The position numbers and the translations under genes were made by a program. Below the pieces are notes generated by a model. That model searched no databases. It saw nothing but the letters and a program-made list of their open reading frames with translations, and was not told where the DNA came from. A stretch of DNA of 64,000 nt from Shewanella frigidimarina (GTDB lineage Bacteria > Pseudomonadota > Gammaproteobacteria > Enterobacterales > Shewanellaceae), in NCBI RefSeq assembly GCF_003797125.1, contig NZ_RKKE01000002.1, positions 1-64,000 of the forward strand. The letters run 5' to 3'. Position 1 is the first letter of the stretch. Every line of letters begins with the position of its first letter. Shown in pieces: positions 8,380-19,461 of this stretch.

Positions 8380-10548
8380 TTGACCTTGCCACGCATTAAT
8401 CAACAACATCTTTTATTCTCGATCATCTTGGGAGTCGTTGGATTGCTCATCAATTGTTACCCAATACAATTTTTTGCCAATGTGCAATTTGTATTAGGTA
8501 ACACGGTGACTGTCATTGCTGCGGTTTTATTGGGACCTTGGTATGCATTTCTAACCGCTATGATGGCATCAACTGGATTAATGTTGATATGGGATAGCCC
8601 ACATGTGTATTTGTTTTTTGGGCTTGAAGCATTATTTTTAGGTTATGCCAGACGCCGTGATATCTATGCTTTATATGCTGATGCAGCATATTGGTTATTT
8701 ATTGGTGCACCAATGGTATATTTATATGTGGTGCTATTGATGGACATTCCCCCCTCTCACTTAGGCTTTATTATTTCAAAGCAAGGGATCAACGGACTGA
8801 TTTATACCAGTATTGCATCACTACTGATTTTAGCGATACCAAAGTTATGGTTTTTAAAAGACAAAGTTAAAGACCGCCATCGTAGACAATTAAGCTCACA
8901 ACTGACCTATTTCTTCACCTTAATGGTGACTTTAACGTTATTGTTTTCGGCGTTAATCTTTAATTTTTATTTTTTAGAACGTCAACAAGTCATGTTAAAA
9001 CAAAACATGACGGAAGCAGTTGCTCACCTATCGACCTCAGCACAGAATTACATTGAAAACCATAAAACCGTCATTCAAAATACTGCAAGCCAATTAGACT
9101 TAGTTGCAGATACGCCTGAAAAATGGCAAGACATTTTATCGAGTTCACATCAAAACTATTCTGGTTTTATCAGCATGTTGATTGCTAATCCGACAGCCAA
9201 TATTGTCGCTGCTAGTCCAGTATCAAGACTCATGACAAAGCAAATATCTGAACAAAGCGCCAACATTAAAGACAGAGATTATTTTATTGAGTCATTCTAT
9301 AATCAGCGCCTATTCGTATCATCTGTCTTTCTCGGTCGCGGATTTGGAAATGACGCAATTATTGCTATGAGTGCGCCCTTTTATCTCGATGAGCAACACA
9401 CACAAGTTGCAGGAATCGTAGAAGGGTCACTTGATCTGACCCACTTTGCACATATTGACCAAGTTAATGAATATACCGACGATGAATCTATAGTGATGGT
9501 TGATGAACAAAATCAAATAATTTACGCATCAACAAAACTCAACTTGAAACCACTCTCACAATTTAATTTTGCAATAAATAAAGGCGTATATCGAGCCAAT
9601 CTTGAATTAATCAATATTCATAATACGACCTCAATTGTGCCTGAATACATGTATGCTCACCGGGAACTCGATAATGGTTGGACCGTGTATATTTTAAAAG
9701 AATTTTCGCCGTTACTAAAACTCGCTGAAGAACAAATGTTCAGTAGCTTTATCATGCTGTTGATTGCATTGTTGTGTACCTTCTATATTTCAAAGAAGCT
9801 CAGCGCGTTGCTAACGGTGCCATTAGAAGCTGTCGCCAATCAATTCAGTCAGTCATATTCAGATCCAGCAAAAACATCGGCAATTGACGATAGCTCACCA
9901 AGAGAGGTATTCAGTCTGTACCAACGGTTAGCAGCCAGTAAACAACAACTCATCGCGCATCAAGTCGAATTAGAAGAAACAGTTGCTCATCGTACGGCGG
10001 AATTAGAAAAGGCCAACAAAAAACTCACAGAACTGGTTGATAGAGATCCGTTAACCGGCTTATATAATCGCCGTTATGCTGAACGTAAATTTGGTGAGTT
10101 AGTGGATTTTTGTTTACGAAGCGATCAGGCCATTACTGTTGTATTACTTGATTTAGACTTCTTCAAAAAAGTGAATGACAACTATGGCCATTTAGCTGGT
10201 GATGAGTGCTTACGGAACGTGTCACAATTATTACAGAAATACTTTAAACGTGACATTGATATTGTGGCCCGCTACGGCGGAGAAGAATTTTTGCTTATTC
10301 TGCCTTTGTCCAATACCTTACATATTGAACATCATCTCAATGGTTTTAGAGAGGCACTGTCGCAATTAGACATCATATCACCTGAAGATAAACAGTCATT
10401 TAACGTGACGGTCAGTATTGGTGCTATTACGGCAAGTGCTGATTATGAAGTAGAACTGGATAAATGGATTAAAGTAGCTGATGATAACCTCTATCAGGCA
10501 AAGCAACAGGGACGTAATCGAACAATCATTAACATCATTAATGACTAA
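8380..10548 (+). CDS. Membrane diguanylate cyclase with 5TM and Cache sensor domains
   Basis: 722 residues: about six N-terminal membrane helices (residues 10-165, LytS/5TM-like), a helix near 185, an extracytoplasmic Cache-like sensor (about 205-450), another helix near 460-485, a short coiled coil (about 520-550) and a GGDEF domain (about 555-720). The active site GGEEF is intact (RYGGEEFLLILP), and an inhibitory I-site R-D-I-D lies five residues before it, so it should make c-di-GMP with product inhibition. The TTG start at 8380 has AAGGAT upstream. Its 3' end overlaps the convergent hydrolase gene by 11 bp. Confidence 0.88.
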   Translation: MTLPRINQQHLLFSIILGVVGLLINCYPIQFFANVQFVLGNTVTVIAAVLLGPWYAFLTAMMASTGLMLIWDSPHVYLFFGLEALFLGYARRRDIYALYADAAYWLFIGAPMVYLYVVLLMDIPPSHLGFIISKQGINGLIYTSIASLLILAIPKLWFLKDKVKDRHRRQLSSQLTYFFTLMVTLTLLFSALIFNFYFLERQQVMLKQNMTEAVAHLSTSAQNYIENHKTVIQNTASQLDLVADTPEKWQDILSSSHQNYSGFISMLIANPTANIVAASPVSRLMTKQISEQSANIKDRDYFIESFYNQRLFVSSVFLGRGFGNDAIIAMSAPFYLDEQHTQVAGIVEGSLDLTHFAHIDQVNEYTDDESIVMVDEQNQIIYASTKLNLKPLSQFNFAINKGVYRANLELINIHNTTSIVPEYMYAHRELDNGWTVYILKEFSPLLKLAEEQMFSSFIMLLIALLCTFYISKKLSALLTVPLEAVANQFSQSYSDPAKTSAIDDSSPREVFSLYQRLAASKQQLIAHQVELEETVAHRTAELEKANKKLTELVDRDPLTGLYNRRYAERKFGELVDFCLRSDQAITVVLLDLDFFKKVNDNYGHLAGDECLRNVSQLLQKYFKRDIDIVARYGGEEFLLILPLSNTLHIEHHLNGFREALSQLDIISPEDKQSFNVTVSIGAITASADYEVELDKWIKVADDNLYQAKQQGRNRTIINIIND

Positions 10549-12037
10549 TATTTAGCGGTTTATTGCCTAATGGTGACTCAGGTTGATACCCTTGAGTAAA
10601 CTCATCAATTCGAGTCATCATGTAAGGATAAAATGGATTCCATTTCTGACGTAACATGTCATCAGCTGTCACACTGAAAATGCCTCGCTCACCTTGATAA
10701 ATTGCTCTGCCTATTTGGATTTTATCAGGATCATTACTTGGTAGAGGCCCATAAAGGCTGTCTTCAATCGGAAAGTTTAGCGCCACATGAGATAAAGAAT
10801 ATACATCATTCGGCCAAGTCAAACTTAGCGCTATCACATCGTCGGTCTTCGATTTATCAGCAAGCTCCCTAACCTGAACATGATTATCTTGTTGCGGATC
10901 ATTTTCAACCAAACTTAAGCGATAAGGTAATTGCTTTGGTAACCAAAAAGGGGCAAAAGTCGCCAATGGATCTTGGAAAAGTAATTGGTTGTTACTCTTC
11001 GTCCTATTGACATCAAATAGCACTAATTGATGGCCTTTATTTATTGGCAATTTTTGATATAGCAAATCAACCACAGCTAACGAAGATACCGTATCATCGA
11101 CAACTGACTGAAACGTTAGCATTGCAGGAATGGCATTAAATTGCTGCGCTGACAATGATGCTAATAAGGTCTGATTACGCTGTGTTAACTGATACACAAC
11201 ATCGCCAGCATTAACAGCAAACGATCGATATTTGAATGGATCATATTCTGTTTGAATACTGTTCCAATACAGTTTATCTTGCCCGAGCAACTTACCCAGC
11301 TTAGCTTGCCAATAAGCGCCTGCCGCAATGGGAGCTAGACCAATGGCTGGTGATAACATAATCATGCCGGCAAAGCTTGTAGGCTTGTTTAAGCTGATAT
11401 TTTCAAGTTCATGGTTTAATGCTAAAGCAGCTCCTGTCGAAAAACCGACCACATAAATGGGTTTACCAGGTAATTGAGCAGACAAGCGGGCAACAGCAAG
11501 TGATACAGCCCCAGCAAGATCAGGCCAAGTAATGTCGGTTAATCCAGAAGGAATGGTACCGTGCCCTGGCAAGCGCAACCCTAAAACATAAGCCTGGTGC
11601 TGATAATGCTGCGCAAAATGCGACATCACATAAGGTGAGTCGGACATACCGTGCAGCAATAAAAGGCCAAACTCAGCCTGGGGATTTTTCCATTCGAAAG
11701 AACGGTTCCAATTTTGTTGCCATAATCCAGGATCAGATAAACTATTACGCTCATAACGATTAACCGGGGATGCTATTTCAGGTTGATATTGACGGTAAAC
11801 TTGCTGCTCTACCTCAGCAAAAAGCTTATCTTCTAACTGTAAATATTGGCTAAAATCAGTTAAACCGGACTGTTGATGGTACTCTGAGGTAAGGTGCGTA
11901 GTGTGCCATAATGATAAGTTAGGCCGCGCATTCAGCAACCAAACGGCTGTAATGATTAACGCTAAACCAATACCTAGAGCACCATAAAATGCGGCAAATA
12001 AAAAATGTTTCGTCGATCCAATCACAATTGCGCGCAT
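10538..12037 (-). CDS. Membrane-anchored alpha/beta hydrolase
   Basis: 499 residues from the preferred start. One N-terminal membrane helix (about residues 14-36) is followed by an alpha/beta-hydrolase domain with an oxyanion-loop motif LLLHGMSDSPYVM, a nucleophile elbow G-F-S-T-G (VVGFSTGAALALN) and a late acidic/His region (SLSHVALNFP). It is probably anchored in the inner membrane with its catalytic domain outside the cytoplasm, and may be a lysophospholipase- or esterase-like enzyme; the substrate is unknown. ATG at 12037 is chosen because AAGG lies 6-9 nt upstream; the 26 extra codons to 12115 would crowd the divergent promoter. Confidence 0.75.
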   Translation of the reverse strand: MRAIVIGSTKHFLFAAFYGALGIGLALIITAVWLLNARPNLSLWHTTHLTSEYHQQSGLTDFSQYLQLEDKLFAEVEQQVYRQYQPEIASPVNRYERNSLSDPGLWQQNWNRSFEWKNPQAEFGLLLLHGMSDSPYVMSHFAQHYQHQAYVLGLRLPGHGTIPSGLTDITWPDLAGAVSLAVARLSAQLPGKPIYVVGFSTGAALALNHELENISLNKPTSFAGMIMLSPAIGLAPIAAGAYWQAKLGKLLGQDKLYWNSIQTEYDPFKYRSFAVNAGDVVYQLTQRNQTLLASLSAQQFNAIPAMLTFQSVVDDTVSSLAVVDLLYQKLPINKGHQLVLFDVNRTKSNNQLLFQDPLATFAPFWLPKQLPYRLSLVENDPQQDNHVQVRELADKSKTDDVIALSLTWPNDVYSLSHVALNFPIEDSLYGPLPSNDPDKIQIGRAIYQGERGIFSVTADDMLRQKWNPFYPYMMTRIDEFTQGYQPESPLGNKPLNISH

Positions 12038-12137
12038 AATAACCTTAAAAATAGATACCAATTCGAACAAAAAAATAGTGTAACGCTTACAACCGAACCG
12101 CCAAACTCTTATCATTCATAACGATACTGGAAGTAAT

Positions 12138-12704
12138 ATGTCATCAGATTTATTTAGCCATATATGGGGACCGATGAATCCCGATATCATTTTTTATTTA
12201 CCTACGCCTCCAGAGATACCCTTGCACTGGCAAGCTTCTCATCCCGATGCCATTACACAACTGGTCGCATTGAATGGCAATCACTGGCGTAAAATCGTCA
12301 CCATTATGGCGAAGATTTGCTGTTTAGAACACGATATCAATGCTAACAAAGGAATTGATTGGAAACAGATCCGTGACCAATTATTTAATGAGTCTCATGA
12401 TCAACAAATCGATAAACACATCAATACTCCATCACGTTTGCATTGCCAATTACGTATTGTTAATTCAAAGGTTGAACACCACGGCGAGATAGTATTTCCT
12501 TCTGAATCTTGGCATATTTTATGTGGCAAAGAAGCCCAACGACGTATGGGAATAACCGATCTTCGGCACTATGTCTCACTAGATGAAAAGCAAAAAATAC
12601 AGCACCAGCACACGGTATTACTGACGCCATATTTAGATTACCGACAATATGCTAATGTGCTAATAGAACTCACCCGACAACACATCGCCTTAAGTAAAGT
12701 GTAA
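12138..12704 (+). CDS. Conserved-looking protein of unknown function
   Basis: 188 residues, soluble, with no signal peptide or membrane helix. It is rich in His and Trp, and the pattern (LPTPPEIPLHW, NGNHWRKIVTIMAKI, WHILCGKEAQRRMG) looks like a folded enzyme or binding protein rather than a random frame. I do not recognise the family. It is transcribed divergently from the hydrolase and ends 5 bp before the convergent nadE stop. GGAAG precedes the ATG by about 6 nt. Confidence 0.7.
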   Translation: MSSDLFSHIWGPMNPDIIFYLPTPPEIPLHWQASHPDAITQLVALNGNHWRKIVTIMAKICCLEHDINANKGIDWKQIRDQLFNESHDQQIDKHINTPSRLHCQLRIVNSKVEHHGEIVFPSESWHILCGKEAQRRMGITDLRHYVSLDEKQKIQHQHTVLLTPYLDYRQYANVLIELTRQHIALSKV

Positions 12705-12708
12705 GGTA

Positions 12709-13539
12709 TTAATCGTAAATCGTCGGGATCGGCTTACGTTTATGCTGGGTGCGTTTATAGATGCTCACCAGTTTATCTTCCACAGACTTGGCAACATCTT
12801 TGCCCTCTAGAAAGTCATCAATTTGATCATAGGTCAGCCCTAAAGCAACTTCATCTTCAAGTTGAGGTTTATTATCTTCTAAGTCCGCCGTAGGTGCCTT
12901 TTTAACCAATATTTCTGGCGCGCCTAAATGGGCAGCTAATAGACGTACTTGACGTTTATTTAAGCCAAATAATGGTGCTAAATCGCAAGCACCATCGCCC
13001 CATTTAGTATAGAAACCGGTAATATTTTCCGCACTATGGTCGGTGCCCACAACAAGGCCGCCCATAGCACCAGCAATGTCATATTGGACTATCATGCGCA
13101 TTCTGGCTTTAACATTACCCTTGAGAAAGTCTGTCTTTCCAGCATCTGTTGATGATAATCCCGCGGCGGTAAGCCCCTTTAGCGTTGCATTATGGATACC
13201 AACAACACCATCATGAACATTCACGGTCACTTGTTTTGAAGGCTGAATAAACTGACAGGCTAGCTGAGCTTCGGCTTCATCTTGCTGGACATGGTAAGGT
13301 AAGCGCACTGCAATAAACTGATACTCATCACTGGCTTTTTCTTGATTAAGACTATTCACTGCCAGTTGGCATAAACGTCCAGCAAGTGATGAATCAACAC
13401 CACCACTGATCCCCAAGACTAAAGTTTTGCTATGAGCCTCTGATAATTTTGCCTTAATAAAAGCAATTCTGCGTTGGATTTCAAACTCAGGCTCAATGGC
13501 CTTAAGTACATGCATCTCTCTTAAGATTTGTCCTTTCAC
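12709..13539 (-). CDS. nadE: NH3-dependent NAD+ synthetase
   Basis: 276 residues, the usual length for the ammonia-dependent single-domain enzyme. It amidates nicotinate adenine dinucleotide to NAD+ using ATP. The ATP-pyrophosphatase P-loop S-G-G-V-D-S-S is at residues 45-51 ([14 protein letters not shown]). Other family segments are [20 protein letters not shown] and the [17 protein letters not shown] region, followed by the [15 protein letters not shown] loop. It has its own promoter region after the gsk terminator. Confidence 0.95.
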   Translation of the reverse strand: MKGQILREMHVLKAIEPEFEIQRRIAFIKAKLSEAHSKTLVLGISGGVDSSLAGRLCQLAVNSLNQEKASDEYQFIAVRLPYHVQQDEAEAQLACQFIQPSKQVTVNVHDGVVGIHNATLKGLTAAGLSSTDAGKTDFLKGNVKARMRMIVQYDIAGAMGGLVVGTDHSAENITGFYTKWGDGACDLAPLFGLNKRQVRLLAAHLGAPEILVKKAPTADLEDNKPQLEDEVALGLTYDQIDDFLEGKDVAKSVEDKLVSIYKRTQHKRKPIPTIYD

Positions 13540-13607
13540 GTGACGCTCCTGATTGCTTATTAATAATCTGGCTTTCGATGCCTATTCTATAAAAATCTAC
13601 ACAAAAA

Positions 13608-13637
13608 AAAACGATAATGATGCTTCATTATCGTTTT
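13608..13637 (-). terminator. Terminator after gsk
   Basis: A 13-bp stem AAAACGATAATGA/TCATTATCGTTTT with loop TGCT. On the minus strand it is followed by a nine-T run, just past the gsk stop. Confidence 0.9.
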
Positions 13638-13654
13638 ATTTTATCGACGATAGA

Positions 13655-14959
13655 TTATCGTTCCCAATATGACTCTTCTAAACTGTCTTCCCGCTCAGGT
13701 AAACCACGAGACAGACGCGGGCTGTGCTGAGCTAGCACTTCATATGCAACGCGATTGGCATATTTACACACTTGTGAAAATGACGAATAACATAAACCAT
13801 CTCGTTTATGTTTACTCGATCCAGGCACATTGGTTTTATGGAACGTATTGGCTGATAAATCATGAAGCAGCGCAGACAAGGCTCCATCACCAGCGCCATT
13901 GGTATTACGAATTAATTCTGGTCCACCCATATAAGGCGCAATGTGAGCGTACACTTTTATTGGGGTATCGCAATCCACTTGTAATTTCGGGCGAGAGAAC
14001 TCATAACGGTTAAACTCAGGAATAGCGCCCGGTAATAAAGTATGACTGGTTTCACGCTTTTCAGCATTTTCAGTATAACCCGCAGTATAAAGCCCAATCG
14101 CGCCGGCCGTAGTTAACACCATGTCACACCAATCAAGTGCCATTTCACTGGCAAGCAACGGGTCTTTAAAACCCGTTAACGCTTCACCTTCATCTTCATT
14201 CATGGCCAAAATAGTGACATGCTCACTAATAAAATTTTGCCACCATTGTGGATCTTCTTGAATTAAAAAGCGTGTCCCTAGTGTTAACACCACTGGCACA
14301 TCGGCTTCTTTAGCGTAATTAATGGCCGTCATTGCGGCATCTGTAATACCATCACCTTCGCTTGCTCGCATCAGATATGCCGTTAACACTAACGCCGAAC
14401 TGCCTTGTACCACCTCTTTATCGATATATTCAGGTGTTAGCTTATCCATCGCGCCTTTACTGATAGCAAACGTGCGCTCGCCACAGTCAGAAATTAACGT
14501 AAAACAACGACCAATAGGACCATCGACAGGCTGTAAAAAGTTAAGATCAACCTTTGAGGAAGTGTTACATAAATAGCGATATGCATAGCTACCCACCATA
14601 ATATGTTGGCTCATAACCCCAAAAAGTACTGAGCGATCATCGGCTAAAATCGAATAATTGTGGACGGTGTTACCAATGGTGCCACCGGCAAATTCGTCGC
14701 TGATCATCTCATTGGATTTAAGTTCATGGTACAAATTATGGGCTTGCTCATCATTAATGAGAGTTGAGTTGCCTTTAGGTAAGCCATATCGCTCAAGTAA
14801 CTCGTCTTCTACTTTAGCCTCGATATCAACCAAGGTTTGATCTATACCGCAAATGTAAGTAGAAAAAGGTTGAGGCTGCTGCGTAAGTTGAGCCAATAAC
14901 GGATCACGACTGTTTACAGGGAAATAGTGTTTGGACTTACGTTGACCAGGAAACTTCAT
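13655..14959 (-). CDS. gsk: Inosine-guanosine kinase
   Basis: 434 residues of the PfkB/ribokinase family, the expected length for Gsk. It phosphorylates inosine and guanosine in purine salvage. The anion-hole/catalytic motif N-G-A-G-D-G-A (RNTNGAGDGALSALLHDL) is near residue 358, and the N-terminal sugar-binding region with FAGGTIGNTVHN is near residue 90. In E. coli gsk lies close to adk and htpG, as here, but hemH, usually between adk and gsk, is absent. Confidence 0.93.
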   Translation of the reverse strand: MKFPGQRKSKHYFPVNSRDPLLAQLTQQPQPFSTYICGIDQTLVDIEAKVEDELLERYGLPKGNSTLINDEQAHNLYHELKSNEMISDEFAGGTIGNTVHNYSILADDRSVLFGVMSQHIMVGSYAYRYLCNTSSKVDLNFLQPVDGPIGRCFTLISDCGERTFAISKGAMDKLTPEYIDKEVVQGSSALVLTAYLMRASEGDGITDAAMTAINYAKEADVPVVLTLGTRFLIQEDPQWWQNFISEHVTILAMNEDEGEALTGFKDPLLASEMALDWCDMVLTTAGAIGLYTAGYTENAEKRETSHTLLPGAIPEFNRYEFSRPKLQVDCDTPIKVYAHIAPYMGGPELIRNTNGAGDGALSALLHDLSANTFHKTNVPGSSKHKRDGLCYSSFSQVCKYANRVAYEVLAQHSPRLSRGLPEREDSLEESYWER

Positions 14960-15513
14960 ATTGGGCTCTCATAGCTTGGCATCCGTGCAAGTGTGAAATT
15001 AATTACCACTGACACTCATTCAATTTTGCATGAGTCGTCATCCGCGAAAATGGCGGCAGATTTTATCATAGGTAAGCGTCAATCCTATATCACTTTTATC
15101 ACATTCACGGCCTAAATATGCTTCGTTGTGGCTTTCAGTCTTATTTCATTCATTTTTTGTCTTACGACGATATATAGACTTGGGCTCAATCGGCTCGAGA
15201 ATGTTTATCTGTTCAATCAAATATTAGCTTCAATATCGCTGTATTCCATCACGTTAGTTTGGGCTTATAGATTGGGTCAAACGGTTAAAATAGACTGATT
15301 CCTAGCCATATGAAATATTCAATTGAAAGACGAGTAAGGCGCATGAATACATCAATAGTGAGTTGAGGCAAGGATAGTATTAGGATTTGGTAATCGTGTT
15401 TACAACCTTGAGCGGAAGTTAAATAAATATTGAGTCAATACGAGGGGTTCACTATCAATGAATAGTATTCCCACTAATACAACGCAACGGTTAGCTTATT
15501 CCTTAGGCATAAA
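14960..15513. other. Gap between adk and gsk with no gene seen
   Basis: About 550 bp with only short broken frames on both strands. I see no RNA gene, no mobile-element ends and no recognisable fragment of hemH, the gene that usually occupies this position. It contains the gsk promoter near its left end. Confidence 0.5.
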
Positions 15514-15536
15514 AAAAGCCTGCAAAGCAGGCTTTT
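15514..15536 (-). terminator. Terminator after adk
   Basis: AAAAGCCTGC/GCAGGCTTTT with a 3-nt loop, followed on the minus strand by a run of seven T, 22 bp past the adk stop. Confidence 0.9.
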
Positions 15537-15557
15537 AATGGAGTAGCTAATCAGCGA

Positions 15558-16217
<660 letters not shown>

Positions 16218-16338
16218 TTAAGTTTGTGTTCTTTTTAGGGCGGCGATTTTCGCACATCTGCCACACTTTTAATAGCGCTTTTGTTATGACATTAGACCAA
16301 GATCTAATAAGGCTTGTAACAAAAAGGCTTCAATTTGT

Positions 16339-17202
16339 TTAATACAACAAGGTATACAATTTACGGCGATATTGATTGGCTAACGCATTGCCCTGACCTA
16401 TCGCGGTTAAGATTTCCATGAAGACTTGTTTGATTTTCCCATCAGCAGCGTTCATATCTTTTTGTAAAATAACAAACAATAATTCAAGGGCTTCTTCATT
16501 ACGTTGAGCTGCATTTAATGCTTTGGCCAAGATGATAACAGCGTCTACATTATCTGGCTGCTCTGCGAGATTTTGTTGCAGTTGACGAATTTCTGGAGTA
16601 TCAGCCGCATCTTCCGCTAACGCTAATTTAGCCACTAAATTATGATAGTAACTGTCTTGATCCGCTAAACCTATACGGGCAAGTAACCCTTTTGCTTCCG
16701 CCAGTAAACCTTGCTGTAATGCTACATCTGTCATCACCAGTGCGACTTCAGGTGCTTGTTGTGCATCGATATAAATTGTTTTTAACTGTTCTGCAATGCG
16801 AGTTAAGTCTTCTGACGATAACTCGCCTTGGGCTAATAATTGTTTAACGTCATCAAACTCTTGTATCCACATCGGTGGTAAATGTTTGTCGAGCAAATCA
16901 CTAATCTGTTCTTGGCTTTGCGCCCCAGAAAAACCATCAATGGGTCTGCCTTTATCTAAAATTAATGTGGTCGGTACATTCTGAATTTGGAAGTAGTTAG
17001 CAATTTCTAACTCGGTTTCACAATCCACTTTAGCGAGAATAAATCGCCCACCTTGGCTATTGGTAAGATGTTCCAGCGTCTGCAACATTTGTACACTTTC
17101 GGGCTGCTGTTGCGCCCAAAATGCTAATACCACCATTTTTTGCATTGAGGTATCAACAACTTGTTGAATATTGTCTTTAGTAAGATTAATGAGGTAGTCC
17201 AT
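16339..17202 (-). CDS. cnoX: Thioredoxin-fold and TPR co-chaperone, CnoX/YbbN type
   Basis: 287 residues: an N-terminal thioredoxin fold (about 5-105) followed by TPR-like helices (about 115-285), the architecture of the E. coli chaperedoxin YbbN/CnoX, which holds unfolding proteins and hands them to GroEL/DnaK. The position of the redox motif reads AFWAQQQPESVQML, with no cysteine at either place, so it should act as a holdase without disulfide chemistry. The start at 17202 is preferred because GGAGG sits 5 nt before it. It lies downstream of htpG, a heat-shock chaperone gene. Confidence 0.85.
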   Translation of the reverse strand: MDYLINLTKDNIQQVVDTSMQKMVVLAFWAQQQPESVQMLQTLEHLTNSQGGRFILAKVDCETELEIANYFQIQNVPTTLILDKGRPIDGFSGAQSQEQISDLLDKHLPPMWIQEFDDVKQLLAQGELSSEDLTRIAEQLKTIYIDAQQAPEVALVMTDVALQQGLLAEAKGLLARIGLADQDSYYHNLVAKLALAEDAADTPEIRQLQQNLAEQPDNVDAVIILAKALNAAQRNEEALELLFVILQKDMNAADGKIKQVFMEILTAIGQGNALANQYRRKLYTLLY

Positions 17203-17227
17203 ATTGCCTCCGCAGAATGACAAAAAC

Positions 17228-17252
17228 AAAAGCGGACTTATTGTCCGCTTTT
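17228..17252 (-). terminator. Terminator between htpG and cnoX
   Basis: AAAAGCGGAC/GTCCGCTTTT with loop TTATT, followed by a T-rich run on the minus strand. It lies 17 bp past the htpG stop and just ahead of the cnoX ribosome-binding site. Confidence 0.85.
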
Positions 17253-17268
17253 ACTGCTTAAATCGAGT

Positions 17269-19182
17269 TTACTTTACACTCGCCAATAACATCTGATTGG
17301 TGAGTTTAATAAACGCTGAAGGGTCTGCCAAACTGCCTTTCTCGGATAGCAAGGCCTGTTGTAATAACAAGTTAGCCCAATCAGCAAACAATTGCTCGTC
17401 AGTTTCGTTATTCAAATGCTCAACCAAAGGATGCGTTGGATTAATCTCAAATGTTGGCTTAGATTCTGGCACAGGCTGACCAGCAGCTTGCATCAGTTTA
17501 ATCATCTGCGTCGACATTTCACCTTCACCCGCGACCACACACGCTGGCGTGTCAGTTAGACGTGAAGTAACACGAACCTCAGAAACGCTGTCTGCTAACG
17601 CAGCTTTAACACGCTCAATTAAACCTTTAGACTCTTCAGCAACTTTGTCATGAGCTTCTTTATCAGCAGCATCTTCAAGTTCACCTAACTCTAAATCACC
17701 ACGTGTCACTGAATGTAGCTTCTTGTCTTTGAACTCAGTTAAGTGATTAACCAACCACTCATCGATACGTTCAGACAATAACAATACTTCGATGCCTTTT
17801 TTACGCAGCAACTCAAGATGAGGACTATTTGCGGCAGCTTCATGACTGTCAGCAACGATATAATAAATCTTGTCTTGACCCGCTTTCATGCGCTCAATAT
17901 AGGCCTCTAATGACACTGTTGTTGCGGCAGAGTTGTCATGGGTAGAAGCAAAACGCAATAAGCCTGCAATGCGTTCTTTGTTAGCAAAGTCTTCTGCAGG
18001 GCCTTCTTTTAATACTTGACCAAATTCAGCCCAGAAAGATTGATACTGTTCTGGCTCATCTTTAGCCAGCTTTTCCAGCATACCTAATACACGCTTGGTG
18101 ATGCCCACGCGCATTGCTGTTGTTACTTGGTTATCTTGTAAGATTTCGCGAGATACGTTTAATGGCAAATCATTTGAATCGATTAATCCACGTACAAAGC
18201 GCAAGTATGTTGGTAAAAACTGTTCCGCTTCATCCATAATAAATACACGTTGAACAAACAGTTTCAAGCCATGCTTATGGTCGCGGTTCCACATATCCCA
18301 AGGTGCTTTGGCTGGGATGTACAGTAAACTGGTGTATTCTTGTTTACCTTCAACACGATTGTGAGACCATTTTAAAGCGTCGCTGTAATCGTGAGAAATG
18401 TGCTTGTAAAACTCTTGGTATTCTTCTTCAGTGATGTCTGACTTATTACGAGTCCAAAGCGCTGTCGCTTTGTTCATCACTTTCCACTCACCTTCCGTTG
18501 CCGCGACTTTCTCGCCATCAGGGCCGTCTGACTCAGGCGTACCTTCATTCCACATTTGTACTGGAACAGAGATATGATCAGAATACTTAGTGATAATTGA
18601 GCGTAAACGGTAATCGTCAGCAAATTCAGTTTCTTCGTCACGTAAATGCAGCACAATTTCAGTACCACGTTCATTTTTAGTGATACTTTCTACATTGAAT
18701 GAACCTTCGCCTTCTGATTCCCACAATACACCTTCGTTAGCAGCATGGCCGGCAGCACGAGTGCGTACAGTGACTTTTTTCGCTACGATGAAAGCCGAAT
18801 AGAAGCCCACACCAAACTGACCAATGAGTTGTGAATCTTTTGACGCTTCGCCAGAAAGATTACTAAAAAATTCTTTGGTGCCAGACTTGGCGATAGTCCC
18901 TAAATGTTCGATAACGCTATCGCGGGTCATACCTATACCATTATCTGAAATGGTTACTGTGCCCTTTTCTTTATTCGCACTAACACGAACGCGTAAATCA
19001 CCGTTACCTTCATATAAGGTATCGTCAGTTAATGCTAAATAGCGAAGCTTATCTGCTGCATCGGCCGCATTTGAGACTAGCTCACGTAAGAAAATCTCTT
19101 TATTCGAATACAGAGAGTGGATCATCAATTGCAGAAGTTGTTTTACTTCGGTTTGAAAGCCATGAGTTTCTTGTTGTGACAT
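17269..19182 (-). CDS. htpG: Molecular chaperone HtpG (Hsp90)
   Basis: 637 residues. The N-terminal GHKL ATPase domain shows E-L-V-S-N-A-A-D-A (about 30-40), DNGIGM (about 80) and [11 protein letters not shown] (about 115-125). The middle domain includes the catalytic-loop Arg region ([10 protein letters not shown]), and the C-terminal dimerisation domain follows. ATG at 19182 is supported by AAGGGA 7-12 nt upstream and by the conserved [10 protein letters not shown] start; the longer TTG/GTG frame is unlikely. It has a consensus heat-shock promoter about 80 bp upstream. Confidence 0.97.
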   Translation of the reverse strand: MSQQETHGFQTEVKQLLQLMIHSLYSNKEIFLRELVSNAADAADKLRYLALTDDTLYEGNGDLRVRVSANKEKGTVTISDNGIGMTRDSVIEHLGTIAKSGTKEFFSNLSGEASKDSQLIGQFGVGFYSAFIVAKKVTVRTRAAGHAANEGVLWESEGEGSFNVESITKNERGTEIVLHLRDEETEFADDYRLRSIITKYSDHISVPVQMWNEGTPESDGPDGEKVAATEGEWKVMNKATALWTRNKSDITEEEYQEFYKHISHDYSDALKWSHNRVEGKQEYTSLLYIPAKAPWDMWNRDHKHGLKLFVQRVFIMDEAEQFLPTYLRFVRGLIDSNDLPLNVSREILQDNQVTTAMRVGITKRVLGMLEKLAKDEPEQYQSFWAEFGQVLKEGPAEDFANKERIAGLLRFASTHDNSAATTVSLEAYIERMKAGQDKIYYIVADSHEAAANSPHLELLRKKGIEVLLLSERIDEWLVNHLTEFKDKKLHSVTRGDLELGELEDAADKEAHDKVAEESKGLIERVKAALADSVSEVRVTSRLTDTPACVVAGEGEMSTQMIKLMQAAGQPVPESKPTFEINPTHPLVEHLNNETDEQLFADWANLLLQQALLSEKGSLADPSAFIKLTNQMLLASVK

Positions 19183-19261
19183 GAGTATTTCCCTTGGTGT
19201 TACGTTTAAACAATCACGAGTCGAAAAATCCACTCGCCTAAAATTCTGTGTTAATCAAGAG

Positions 19262-19287
19262 ATGGGGGACGTTACAATATTTTCAAG
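19262..19287 (-). promoter_or_regulatory. Sigma32 heat-shock promoter of htpG
   Basis: On the minus strand CTTGAAA (19287-19281), a 13-bp spacer, then CCCCAT (19267-19262), continuing as CCCCATCT. This matches the sigma32 consensus CTTGAAA-N(11-16)-CCCCATNT at every position. It lies 80 bp before the htpG start. Confidence 0.88.
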
Positions 19288-19461
19288 GGGCAACACTGTC
19301 TTGTTGAATAATAAATCATCAGATAAGACCAAATCAGCTCAATATGACACATTTTTGCAGCCTGTATTCCGCCATGACTCATCCAGGGTGGAATTAAAAA
19401 TGCCAACAAATCTAATTTTTAGACTTGCTGGCATCTTGGTTTTTAATCAGGTGTAGGGCTA

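Noticed and set aside
15310..15366. Short frame starting MKYSIERRVRR that recalls transposase N-termini
   Set aside because: It stops after 18 codons, and no transposase motifs or inverted repeats are found around it.
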